A stretch of DNA of 24,040 bases, from the IMG/VR virus record IMGVR_UViG_3300047481_001758, positions 1-24,040 of that record. One strand, given 5' to 3'. Shown here piece by piece: positions 13,187-20,594 of the stretch. The number at the start of each line of letters is the position of its first letter. Position 1 is the stretch's first letter. The notes beneath the pieces were generated by a model. It worked only from the letters and a program-made list of their open reading frames with translations, did no database searches and was not told the DNA's origin. Made by a program: the position numbers and the translations under genes. Source of the stretch: a virus.

Positions 13187-14130
13187 GCGATAATTTGCCT
13201 AGCCATGGTTTCAATGGCATAGACGCCTTGGATTTTGCCTGTGAAGAAAGAGAATAGATTTTCGTCTTGACGCATTAACGGCGTGCGATTGGCGCTGCAG
13301 TCTTTTGTTTTCGCTTTAATTGAAAGAGTGGGGAATAGATAGTCAAAGCTATCAGTAAAATCCGGCCAATAGCGCTCTACATGCTGCTCAATTAATTGCC
13401 TTGCATCGTCCGCATTATCGAGCAAATTATCGTTCATAATACCATACTTCACATGGCTTAATGAGAGGCATTTGTCGTTGTATGGATAGATGGAAAACAG
13501 TTCTCCATCAATGTAGGTGAGAGCGCCAAATGGAAGAGCTTTCTTGGGGCGATAGATGAACATTGCCACCGCCTCAAAGAAATGAGAAGACAATGGCTCC
13601 AAGAGAGAGTTATTGGTGCAATCAAAAACAAAATCGTAATCCTGCTTTAGCGCTTGCAGATTGCATCGCTGAATCTTTTCCTTTTTGACCAGCGGTTCTA
13701 GGCACCACTGAAAATACAGGCTCGCTCCGATGGCATCAATGCGCTTTTCAGGCGTATTTAACAAAAGCGATGTGTGGTTAAAAGCTTGTGGATCCAGAGA
13801 GCTATGTGGGCCATTCCCGAAAATAATTGAAATGGTTTCAGCGTCAAGAAGACTTTCGTCTTCTGATACGGCGTAGTAATTATTCTCTACGTCATAAACA
13901 AGATCGCCGTAATCCTCCATGAAGCGCACAAAAGTGGTGGCACACAAGCGGCGAGTGGCAGCATTTCTGGCATAGTGATAGCCATAGTGCAAGCGGTTTT
14001 GATTGATAAAAGACGTTTCTGAAATGAGTGTATGATTCTTTTCATACAGCGTCACTTCCATCTCATCGCGGAATTTCATTGCCAAATGGCATCCCACCCA
14101 GCCTCCGCCAATAATTGCAATGCGCTTCAT
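13177..14130 (-). CDS. FAD-dependent oxidoreductase
   Basis: The 317-residue protein opens with the dinucleotide-binding motif IAIIGGGWVGCHLA (residues 4-17) and an acidic residue at the end of strand 2 (TLYEKN). Next comes a QNRLHYGYHYAR stretch typical of DAO-type FAD oxidoreductases that act on small molecules. The C-terminal FTGKIQGVYAIETMARQI fits the closing FAD-contact region. Enzymes of this kind are found in polysaccharide loci next to SDR and GT genes. It is read leftwards as the second gene of a two-gene unit. Its ATG overlaps the preceding stop by one base (TAATG). Confidence 0.7.
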   Translation of the reverse strand: MKRIAIIGGGWVGCHLAMKFRDEMEVTLYEKNHTLISETSFINQNRLHYGYHYARNAATRRLCATTFVRFMEDYGDLVYDVENNYYAVSEDESLLDAETISIIFGNGPHSSLDPQAFNHTSLLLNTPEKRIDAIGASLYFQWCLEPLVKKEKIQRCNLQALKQDYDFVFDCTNNSLLEPLSSHFFEAVAMFIYRPKKALPFGALTYIDGELFSIYPYNDKCLSLSHVKYGIMNDNLLDNADDARQLIEQHVERYWPDFTDSFDYLFPTLSIKAKTKDCSANRTPLMRQDENLFSFFTGKIQGVYAIETMARQIIAQP

Positions 14131-14825
14131 TAGATGTCAATACAAAGGTGGGGCTGTACGCCTTGCCAGTTGCTTTTGGCTTTAGCGAGGTGCAGTTGTG
14201 GGAAATATTCAATGCGACGCTGCATGCCAGTGCCATATGGATCGGCATGCCCTTGATAGTTCCATTCATCAGGACCATGCTTATCGGGGTGGTAAATATG
14301 GCAAGGCACGTCCTGGAGTTTCCAGAGCATATAGTCTTCGTTCGGTACGCCCCATTGCTTCCATTGCTGCAGCGCATCTGGTGAGCTGTCTGTGTTCTTA
14401 ATGGCCACCAAGCGCTCCTTGTGAGCCATGAGATAGTCGTGGCGGTAAAGACCGATGCTCATGGAGGGCGTGTGCTTCATTGCCACCTTTTCTGGGGCCT
14501 CTACGGGAGGCTCGTAAGCGAGCTGCCTGAAAGTGGGGCCTGCAATGCAAGTGTCGTGCAGGAGAAACCAATATGGACTCTCCATCGAATGCTCAACAAT
14601 TTCAATGAGCGGCGTGTATTCAAAGGAATTTTGCTGCGTCAGCAGCATTGGCACGTCTTTGTAGCTGGTGAAAGCCCTGACGGTTTGTCCTCCATTGACA
14701 ATTAAAACCTCGTCTGGCTTTAGTCCAGCAGCAAGCAAGCTAGGAATAATAACGGGAATTGTGTGCGGAGCAAACTTCTTGCACGTACTAATGCAAAAGC
14801 GAATTGAGCCTTCTGGAAGAATCAT
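14130..14825 (-). CDS. Putative GT-A-like glycosyltransferase or hypothetical protein, 231 aa
   Basis: The N-terminal half looks like a nucleotide-sugar GT-A fold: IRFCISTCKKFAPHTIPVII, then VLIVNGG, a SFEYTPLIEIVEHSM helix, and YWFLLHDTCIAG, where HDT takes the place of the DxD metal motif. The second half (PNEDYMLWKL, PDEWNYQGHADPYG) is unfamiliar. The function is inferred from this pattern and from its GT neighbours. It has one of the best ribosome binding sites in the window (AAAAGGAGG five bases before ATG 14825). It is translationally coupled to the FAD gene downstream on the same strand. Confidence 0.5.
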   Translation of the reverse strand: MILPEGSIRFCISTCKKFAPHTIPVIIPSLLAAGLKPDEVLIVNGGQTVRAFTSYKDVPMLLTQQNSFEYTPLIEIVEHSMESPYWFLLHDTCIAGPTFRQLAYEPPVEAPEKVAMKHTPSMSIGLYRHDYLMAHKERLVAIKNTDSSPDALQQWKQWGVPNEDYMLWKLQDVPCHIYHPDKHGPDEWNYQGHADPYGTGMQRRIEYFPQLHLAKAKSNWQGVQPHLCIDI

Positions 14826-14886
14826 CTAGCCTCCTTTTGCCGCCAGTATAAAAGGCCCTTAAGATGACGAAGATTCAGAGGACATC

Positions 14887-16110
14887 ATGGCTCGTATTCT
14901 GTACTGTGGCGATGCTTTTGTAGAAACTGGCTTTGGGAGAGTGGCTCAATATTTACTTCCCGCGCTAGCAGAAGAGCATGAGGTGGCGGTTTTGGCGGTC
15001 AACTTTCATGGAGATCCCCATCCAGAAGCAAAGAACTATACGGTTTATCCAGCCATGCTTCATGGTAATGATCCATTTGGCTCTCATCGCATTGCAGGCG
15101 TCATCCAAGCTTTTAAGCCCGATCTTGTGTGGGTGACAAACGATATTTGGATTGCATTGCAACTATGGGAAAAGGCGAAGCCCCTCAAGGAGCAGCTCGG
15201 TTTCAAATGGTTCGTCTACACGCCCATTGATTCCTACGGCTTGTTCCCAGATCTGACCAGGCCCATGATGGAGTGGGACGGCATTGCCACCTACACAGAA
15301 TTTGCCAAGAAAGAGCTTGAGCTTATGGGCTACACAAAGCCCGTGCGTATCATTGGTCATGGCACTGATTTCACGAAGTTCTTCCCGCTCGATAAGCAGG
15401 AATGCCGCAAGAAGCTTGGCGTGCCAGAAGATGTGTTTGTTGTGTTCAATGGCAACAGGAATCAGCCGCGTAAGCGCATCGACCTGACTATTAAAGCATT
15501 CATCAAATTTGCCAAGGACAAAGACGATGCTCGACTATGGCTTAATATGGGCAGCAAGGATTTGGGATGGGAATTGGTTCCGCTCTTTAAGCGCGTTGCG
15601 CGTGACGAAGGTTTTGATGCCACTGGCAAGCTTATTTTGACAAGCCCGCACTATTCAGTGGACAATTGCCTTCCCATTGAACAACTCAATCAAGTGTATA
15701 ACGCTGCTGATATTGGCATTAACACTTGCATTGGCGAAGGGTGGGGCTTGGTCAACTCAGAGCATGGTGCCACTGGCGTGGCGCAAGTGGTTCCTGATCA
15801 TACGAGCTTGGCTGAAATTTTTGATGAGATGCCTCGTATTGAATGCAACGCCAGTGAAACTGATAGAAACTATGGGCTTGAGCGCTTGTTGCCAGACCCT
15901 GAGTGTGCCGCCAATATTCTCACTTATTACTATGAGAATCGCGACATTTTGAAGAAGCATGGGCAATGGTGCTATAACCGTCTGCATGAAGAGCCTTTTA
16001 CTTGGCCCTACATTCAGCAGCAGCTCAAGGATGCAGTGAATGAAACACTAGCTATCAAGCCTGTGGAGCCTGAATTTAAAGGCTTTGGCACTCCTGCAAA
16101 AATCGCCTGA
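14887..16110 (+). CDS. GT4-family glycosyltransferase
   Basis: The 407-residue protein has a GT-B layout. The N-terminal acceptor domain starts RILYCGDAF-x-ETGFGRVA. The C-terminal donor domain has GNRNQPRKRIDL (phosphate contacts) and the E-x7-E motif G-E284-GWGLVNS-E292. Such enzymes transfer a sugar from a nucleotide donor to a glycan, lipid or protein. The start is set by AGAGGA six bases before ATG 14887. It is divergent from the gene at 14825, with a 61-bp gap that must hold regulatory sequence for one or both. It heads a rightward run with the GT32 and DUF4422 genes. Confidence 0.85.
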   Translation: MARILYCGDAFVETGFGRVAQYLLPALAEEHEVAVLAVNFHGDPHPEAKNYTVYPAMLHGNDPFGSHRIAGVIQAFKPDLVWVTNDIWIALQLWEKAKPLKEQLGFKWFVYTPIDSYGLFPDLTRPMMEWDGIATYTEFAKKELELMGYTKPVRIIGHGTDFTKFFPLDKQECRKKLGVPEDVFVVFNGNRNQPRKRIDLTIKAFIKFAKDKDDARLWLNMGSKDLGWELVPLFKRVARDEGFDATGKLILTSPHYSVDNCLPIEQLNQVYNAADIGINTCIGEGWGLVNSEHGATGVAQVVPDHTSLAEIFDEMPRIECNASETDRNYGLERLLPDPECAANILTYYYENRDILKKHGQWCYNRLHEEPFTWPYIQQQLKDAVNETLAIKPVEPEFKGFGTPAKIA

Positions 16111-16115
16111 TCACC

Positions 16116-16832
16116 ATGCAGATTTCACAAATCTTTCTTTCCACTGATCCAACGGAAGAGCTGAGCCCATTTCTTAAGCACGCCACTGGCACCATTGATG
16201 CGTGCTTCCCTAGTGCGGAGCATGTCATTTACAGCGATGCTTCACTGCGTGCTTTTATTGCAGAGAACTATGGAGAAGAAGTGGCGTGGGCATATGATTG
16301 CCTGGTGCCATTTTCTTACAAAGCAGACCTTGGGCGGTTTTGCTTGTTAAACAAACTTGGCGGCTGGTATTTCGATATTGGCGTGAGAGCTTTCAACGCA
16401 GTGGACCTTGGCGACCGCATTGAATTCTTGGCATTCCGAGATATTCAACGCTTTAGCTATACCAGTTGGGCGTGTGCTACGACTGTGCTCTATTCCAAGC
16501 CTGATAACAAGGCTTTGCAGACTGCCATTGAAATGATTGTGGCAAATTGCAAAGAGCAATACTATGGCATCACGCCACTGTGCCCCACTGGTCCAACGCT
16601 GTTGGGCAAGGCGCTTGCTTTCAACGGAAGTCAAGCCAATTTTGTCTATGGCGACTATCTAGAACTCACTCCTACGCATGGTCAAAAGAACAGAGGGTTT
16701 GTCTTGCCTGATGGCACGATCATGGCTTGGAGCAAACCCGCAGGAGGCGGGGACTTGACTGGTCTTGGCGCTAAAGGTGTGAACAATTACAACGAACTTT
16801 GGACAGCGAGGAAAGTGTATGCAGCCGTCTGA
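16116..16832 (+). CDS. GT32-like (DXD sugar-binding region) glycosyltransferase
   Basis: The 238-residue protein has the Gly_transf_sug core: SYKADLGRFCLLNKLGGWYF followed by D87-I-G89. The usual metal motif is D-x-D, but here the third position is Gly. Either the motif is relaxed, with another acid binding the metal, or activity is lost. The C-terminal TPLCPTGPTLLGKAL fits the family's acceptor-side region. It follows the GT4 gene by five bases and overlaps the next gene by 14. Confidence 0.75.
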   Translation: MQISQIFLSTDPTEELSPFLKHATGTIDACFPSAEHVIYSDASLRAFIAENYGEEVAWAYDCLVPFSYKADLGRFCLLNKLGGWYFDIGVRAFNAVDLGDRIEFLAFRDIQRFSYTSWACATTVLYSKPDNKALQTAIEMIVANCKEQYYGITPLCPTGPTLLGKALAFNGSQANFVYGDYLELTPTHGQKNRGFVLPDGTIMAWSKPAGGGDLTGLGAKGVNNYNELWTARKVYAAV

Positions 16833-17535
16833 TTGCACCATCTATGCCGTGTGCATTCCTGGCGAGAAAGTGCGCTATGAAGCTCGCTCTTCCATTGTTC
16901 CCATTATGGGAGGAGCATATGCTTTATCAAGCGAGGAGCGTGAAGCGCTCCGCTTGCAGGGCTATGTGTTTGATGATGAAAATGCTTCCCTTTCGCGGCT
17001 TAATAGTCGCTGGGGAGAGCTGTCTTGTATTTCTTGGATGATCCTCAATGCAAATGAGAAAAATATTGGCAATGCGCAATACAGGCGTAATTGGCTAGAG
17101 CCAAATGATCAATGGTATGACGAAAATACGTTGTACTTTCCTGAGCCTGCACTGTTCAATTGCACGCTGGAGCAGCAGTTTTATGGTGGGCATTCTGCTT
17201 TTGATGCTCCTGTCATCACTAGAGAACTTGCCGATTCCGGAAGCTGGATTTTCTCTCGCGAAGAAATTGATGCTATTTGGAAGCAAAATAGCTTTATTGG
17301 CTGCAATATGGCACGAGGGAGCAATGTGCAATACAAGCAATTCATGAGCGCCCTGTTTGTTGCGCTTGCTCCCATTTGGCACAAGCACGAAGAACAGTTT
17401 CTTCGCATTGGAGGCTATGACAAGCGAGCGTTGGCCTTTATTGCTGAGCGTCTCATTACTGGTATGGTTTTGTATCGCGACAAGCTTTTCCCTGGTATGA
17501 ACATTGCCACTGCTCCTATAGGATTCATCCATTGA
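16819..17535 (+). CDS. DUF4422-like putative glycosyltransferase
   Basis: The 238-residue protein shows the DUF4422 pattern: LSRLNSRWGELSCISWMILN (about residues 59-78), then NIGNAQYRRNWL, in the position of the I-G-x-x-H/Q-Y-R-R motif. In other genomes DUF4422 proteins lie in capsule and O-antigen loci and are thought to transfer galactofuranose-type or other sugars. GAGGAA lies about eight bases before ATG 16819. It is the last gene of the carbohydrate cassette. Confidence 0.7.
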   Translation: MQPSDCTIYAVCIPGEKVRYEARSSIVPIMGGAYALSSEEREALRLQGYVFDDENASLSRLNSRWGELSCISWMILNANEKNIGNAQYRRNWLEPNDQWYDENTLYFPEPALFNCTLEQQFYGGHSAFDAPVITRELADSGSWIFSREEIDAIWKQNSFIGCNMARGSNVQYKQFMSALFVALAPIWHKHEEQFLRIGGYDKRALAFIAERLITGMVLYRDKLFPGMNIATAPIGFIH

Positions 17536-17562
17536 TTATGCTTAAGGAAAGCATTTAGCGCT

Positions 17563-17820
17563 ATGACCAAGAAGGAAAAGCAGGCAAAAATTGCCAAGGT
17601 AATGCGCGAATACAAAAGTGGCAAGCTAAAGAGCAGCAGTGGCGAGGCAGTGAAGAGCCCGAAGCAGGCGCTGGCAATTGCCTTGTCCGAAGCTGGCATG
17701 ACGCGCAAGCCGAAAGAAGACATGAGCGACGAATACTACATGGGATTCTTTAAGGAGATGATTGGCGAAGAGGAAGAGGAAGAAGAGGAAATGGATGGGA
17801 GCTGCGGAAAAAAGCGCTGA
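17563..17820 (+). CDS. DUF6496-like small protein; upstream frame of a likely -1 frameshift pair
   Basis: The 85-residue protein begins MTKKEKQAKIAKVMREYKSG and contains KSPKQALAIALSEAG, the pattern of DUF6496-type small phage and bacterial proteins. A glutamate run follows, then SCGKKR. Its last codons read GGA AAA AAG CGC TGA, which includes the slippery heptamer A AAA AAG in the correct phase, and a 7-bp stem starts one base after the stop. Most ribosomes should stop here. A fraction may shift to -1 and continue into the following domain, giving 201 residues. No known role; it lies between the glycosyltransferases and the head protease. Confidence 0.7.
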   Translation: MTKKEKQAKIAKVMREYKSGKLKSSSGEAVKSPKQALAIALSEAGMTRKPKEDMSDEYYMGFFKEMIGEEEEEEEEMDGSCGKKR

Positions 17821-17845
17821 GGGGAGACGCTGAGAGTTTCTCCCC
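17808..17845 (+). other. Candidate programmed -1 ribosomal frameshift signal
   Basis: The slippery heptamer A AAA AAG lies at 17808-17814 in the reading phase of the upstream gene. It is followed by a 6-base spacer (17815-17820, containing the stop) and the stem GGGGAGA (17821-17827) / TCTCCCC (17839-17845) with an 11-base loop. GGGAG at 17797-17801 could act as the upstream Shine-Dalgarno-like enhancer known from dnaX. All parts match known bacterial -1 signals. That it works is inference. Confidence 0.65.
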
Positions 17846-18167
17846 TCCCGCTGCTGTGCGAAGTGCTGCCCGTCGAGGACTAGAACTGCGCAAGAAGCAT
17901 GGCAAAGGCGGCTTAACAACGCAGGAAGCAGGCAAGCAAGGCATTGGTAGTGGCGTTGCTAGGGCCGGTGATTTAGCTGGTGGCAGCAAGATCAGCTATG
18001 CCACAATCAAACGTATGTCTGCATTCTTCTCTCGTCATGAGAAGAATAAAAGCGGCGGGGAAAACGACGCTGGATATATTGCTTGGTTGCTATGGGGCGG
18101 AGATGCCGGGAGGGCCTGGGCCAAACGCATCATTAAGATGGTAGAAAATCGCAACAAAGACCAATGA
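17814..18167 (+). CDS. Downstream frame of the frameshift pair, conserved phage domain (AWLLWGGDAG motif)
   Basis: The -1 frame is open from the slippery site to TGA 18165-18167. The protein-like part begins around VRSAARRGLELRKKHGKGG and continues with IGSGVARAGDLAGG, a helix (IKRMSAFFSRHEKNK) and IAWLLWGGDAGRAWAKRII. I recall this block order from uncharacterised structural-region proteins of many phages. No ATG occurs in the frame. The only local start is GTG 17856, without a Shine-Dalgarno sequence, so expression as a 201-residue fusion by -1 frameshift is the best reading. A stand-alone GTG-initiated 103-aa protein is the alternative. The stop overlaps the next ATG (ATGA at 18164). Confidence 0.65.
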   Translation, partial: ALRGDAESFSPPAAVRSAARRGLELRKKHGKGGLTTQEAGKQGIGSGVARAGDLAGGSKISYATIKRMSAFFSRHEKNKSGGENDAGYIAWLLWGGDAGRAWAKRIIKMVENRNKDQ

Positions 18168-18478
18168 GTGAATATGTGCGCGTCATTGAACAAGAAGACG
18201 AAGGCATTGGTCTGCTGCAGGCTCTGTCCATTCTTTCTGCCAACGAACATCGCAACACTTCACGATGGGAGCTAGTGGAGAAGCAATGCTTCAAGAACGG
18301 CAGGCTTGACGAAACCCACATCTATGTGATGAGCGTTTACGAAAAGCCTGATGAGCATTTTGAGCCCACTAAGTTCCTCACGTTTGAGATTGAGGCAATG
18401 GCAAAATCATACGTGATGGAGGGAATTGAGGCTCAGCTCGCGGACATTCGCGGCGATGATGATGACGATGAGGATTAA
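18164..18478 (+). CDS. Small acidic hypothetical protein, 104 aa
   Basis: The protein begins MSEYVRVIEQEDEGIGLLQAL, has a mixed strand/helix middle (THIYVMSVYEKP) and ends in a run of aspartate (RGDDDDDED). Its ATG overlaps the previous stop by four bases, so it is coupled to the frameshift gene. Its stop overlaps the stop of the opposing XRE gene by three bases. Function unknown. Confidence 0.65.
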   Translation: MSEYVRVIEQEDEGIGLLQALSILSANEHRNTSRWELVEKQCFKNGRLDETHIYVMSVYEKPDEHFEPTKFLTFEIEAMAKSYVMEGIEAQLADIRGDDDDDED

Positions 18479-18759
18479 TCTCGGCGTGTGTTGAGAATAA
18501 ACGAAGGGTAGCCCATTAGCCACAATACGCTTATTCCATAGAGACCACTGAGAGTGCGAATTTGCACGCAATCTGGGGCCAGCTCGGCGCGTTCCATGCG
18601 AGAGTATGAACTTTGGCTTGTGTGCAAAGCTTCTGCAACATTCTTTTGTGAAAGCCCGCTATTAAGGCGGGCTTCTTTAATGCGAGAAGCAATAAGAAGG
18701 CGAGCCTGCTGATGGGGCATCTTAAGCACGTCCACGTCGCTTTTCTTGAGCAGCCACAT
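18475..18759 (-). CDS. XRE-family helix-turn-helix repressor
   Basis: The 94-residue protein has a single HTH_3 (Cro/CI-type) domain: RIKEARLNSGLSQKNVAEAL, then the recognition helix region TSQSSYSRMERAEL, then LSGLYGISVLWLMG (about residues 25-82). Such proteins bind palindromic operators as dimers. It is read leftwards, and a perfect inverted repeat (18764-18779) begins five bases before its start codon, implying self-repression. It probably also controls the rightward promoter of the protease/capsid operon. M14 (18720) is an alternative start, and no strong Shine-Dalgarno sequence is seen. Confidence 0.85.
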   Translation of the reverse strand: MWLLKKSDVDVLKMPHQQARLLIASRIKEARLNSGLSQKNVAEALHTSQSSYSRMERAELAPDCVQIRTLSGLYGISVLWLMGYPSFILNTRRD

Positions 18760-18763
18760 CTTT

Positions 18764-18779
18764 TATTCAGTCCTGAATA
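18764..18779. promoter_or_regulatory. Probable operator of the XRE repressor
   Basis: TATTCAG-TC-CTGAATA is a perfect 7+7 inverted repeat with a 2-base centre, directly upstream of the repressor gene. It covers the region where the -35 element of the rightward promoter would lie (about 18775-18780). Arm length and spacing suit a small dimeric XRE protein. Confidence 0.6.
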
Positions 18780-18797
18780 GCTGTTTCAATTGTAAAC

Positions 18798-18803
18798 TAT
18801 AAT
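18798..18803 (+). promoter_or_regulatory. -10 box of the protease/capsid operon promoter
   Basis: An exact TATAAT lies 18 bases upstream of ATG 18822. No good -35 hexamer is found at the usual distance (GAATAG at 18775-18780), so the promoter may be weak, activated or phage-specific. Its overlap with the operator suggests regulation by the divergent XRE protein. Confidence 0.5.
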
Positions 18804-18821
18804 TATTGGTAAAGTGATTAT

Positions 18822-20015
18822 ATGAGCACCACATCTTGTCGCTACGATTTCTCTCCCATCGAGAAATATGAGGTGACGCCCGAGGGTTATCTTCGGGCTT
18901 GGGCCTCGATTGCTCGCACGGGAATTCAGCTCTACACAGATGCTGATGGCTCCGTGCGTCGCGAATACAGGCCTGAAACAGAAGTGGCTTCTCCCGATAG
19001 TCTTGCTTCCTTTGCGGGCAAGGCAATCACTTCTGAGCATCCCCCCGTCCTTCTTGATGCCGAAAATACTAAAGACTACCAAGTAGGATTTAGCGGCACT
19101 GAAGTGGTGTACGACAATGGTTTTGTCAAGGCTGTGATGACAATCACTGACCAAGACACCATTGAGCGCATCATGCGTGGCGATGCTCGTGAGGTAAGCG
19201 CTGGCTATAGGGTTAATTATGATCCTACGCCTGGCGTTACTGATGGCGGTGAACATTACGATGGCATCCAAAAGGAAATCCTTGGTAATCACATCGCTGT
19301 TGTTCGTCGTGGCCGCGCTGGCCCGCAAGTGAAGCTTCATCTTGATCGCCAAGATGCCGCTGATCCATCTTTAATCCCCAATAATGAGGATCCATCTATG
19401 ACTGCTAAGGTCAATTTTGATGGCGCCGAGTTCGAGGTGAGCGAGAGCGTAGCTCTGGCGATTACCAAAGAACGGGAAGACGCCAAAATGTCCTACGAGG
19501 ACATGAAGAAAAAGTATGACGACATGATGTCCGAAGCTTCCAAAATGAAGGAAGAAATGGACGCCATGGAAAAAGAAATGAAGGGCAAGTGTGATTCCGC
19601 TGAGGGTCGCGCTGATGCTCTGGCTGAGCAAGTGGAAGAGCTTTCCGCTGAACTCGCTGCTGCCAAGGAAATCAATCTTGATTCCATGGTGGAAGAGCGC
19701 GTTGCTCTCATTGAAAAAGCCAAGCCTGTGCTCGATGCAGCTTATGCTTTCGCTGGCAAAACTGCCCGCGAAGTGATGGTTGATTCCATCAAGGCAGTGC
19801 GTGGTGACGAGCTTGATCTTTCTGAGAAGAGCGACGACTACGTGCAAGCAATGTTTGACACTCTCGCTGAGGGTCGCAAAGATTCTGCCACCACTGATGA
19901 GCTGCGCAAAGCCGTAGCTTCCATTGCTTCTCCCGTTTCTGCTCCTTCGTCCTACATGGACATGCTGCAGAATGCTTGGAAGAAGCCCCTTTCCATCTCC
20001 AAGGAGGCTAAGTAA
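18822..20015 (+). CDS. Prohead protease (DUF2213-type) with C-terminal scaffold-like region
   Basis: The 397-residue protein combines two parts. Residues 1-170 show the DUF2213 layout, with candidate catalytic residues H73 (AITSEHPP), S126 (EVSAGY) and H157 (LGNHIAVV). This would be a herpesvirus-type Ser-His-His protease that matures the head. Residues ~193-397 are charged and helical, with a long coiled coil (about 210-290) and an alanine-rich tail, as in scaffolding proteins. The gene lies just before the cement and capsid genes, as expected. An internal ATG with a ribosome binding site at 19398 could yield the scaffold part alone. No strong Shine-Dalgarno sequence precedes ATG 18822. Confidence 0.8.
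   Translation: MSTTSCRYDFSPIEKYEVTPEGYLRAWASIARTGIQLYTDADGSVRREYRPETEVASPDSLASFAGKAITSEHPPVLLDAENTKDYQVGFSGTEVVYDNGFVKAVMTITDQDTIERIMRGDAREVSAGYRVNYDPTPGVTDGGEHYDGIQKEILGNHIAVVRRGRAGPQVKLHLDRQDAADPSLIPNNEDPSMTAKVNFDGAEFEVSESVALAITKEREDAKMSYEDMKKKYDDMMSEASKMKEEMDAMEKEMKGKCDSAEGRADALAEQVEELSAELAAAKEINLDSMVEERVALIEKAKPVLDAAYAFAGKTAREVMVDSIKAVRGDELDLSEKSDDYVQAMFDTLAEGRKDSATTDELRKAVASIASPVSAPSSYMDMLQNAWKKPLSISKEAK
19398..20015 (+). other. Possible internal start giving a separate scaffold protein
   Basis: An in-frame ATG (residue 193 of the protease) begins MTAKVNFDGAEFEV and is preceded by TGAGGATCC at suitable spacing. The product would be 205 residues and would contain just the coiled-coil region. 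Nested protease/scaffold genes are known from other phages (lambda C and Nu3). Here it is inferred from the ribosome binding site and the domain boundary. Confidence 0.4.
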
Positions 20016-20017
20016 TT

Positions 20018-20578
20018 ATGGCCGTAACTTTCTCTGCTTCGGGCACCGCCTCCGCTGGTGGCGTGCAACAGGCTTACAGCCTCGCGCATGCTGCACTGCT
20101 GGAAGGTCAACTGTCTGACATCCGCGACAACACCATCGGCACCTACGTCAACGAGACTGGCGCTGTTGTTCCCTTTGGTAATCTGGCTGTGTATAACACT
20201 GCTGGTACCATCGCTAATTCCGCCACTACCATTTCTGGCGCTTCTGACACTGTGCTGGGCGTTAACGTCCTCACCTACGTTGATGAAACTGCCCTCGACA
20301 GCAACAGCCGTCCTGGCGTGAAGAATCAGCAAGCCATGAACGTGGCTAACGAAGGTGCAGTGGCCGTCTACGTGACCGGCGCTGTTACTCCCGCATCGCC
20401 CGTGCGTGTGCTGTATTCCGCTAGTGGCACTGGCAAGGCTGGTCAGTTCTCCCATGCTTTTGCATCGGGCAAAACTGTGCGCCTCGCTAACGCTCGTTTC
20501 CTCACCTCCACCACTGGCAGCGGTCTCGCTGTTCTGGAGCTGAATGGTCCGAGCTTCACCCTCTCTGCTGATTCTTGA
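20018..20578 (+). CDS. Head decoration / structural cement protein
   Basis: The 186-residue protein begins MAVTFSASGTASAGGVQQAY and is rich in Ala, Gly, Thr and Val with many short beta strands. It ends GLAVLELNGPSFTLSADS. Size, composition and place between the protease/scaffold gene and the major capsid gene fit the cement (decoration) proteins that stabilise phage heads, such as the Gp24-like/DUF2190 type. AAGGAGG lies upstream of ATG 20018. The family assignment is mainly from context. Confidence 0.65.
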   Translation: MAVTFSASGTASAGGVQQAYSLAHAALLEGQLSDIRDNTIGTYVNETGAVVPFGNLAVYNTAGTIANSATTISGASDTVLGVNVLTYVDETALDSNSRPGVKNQQAMNVANEGAVAVYVTGAVTPASPVRVLYSASGTGKAGQFSHAFASGKTVRLANARFLTSTTGSGLAVLELNGPSFTLSADS

Positions 20579-20594
20579 TAGGAGGCTCTTAACA

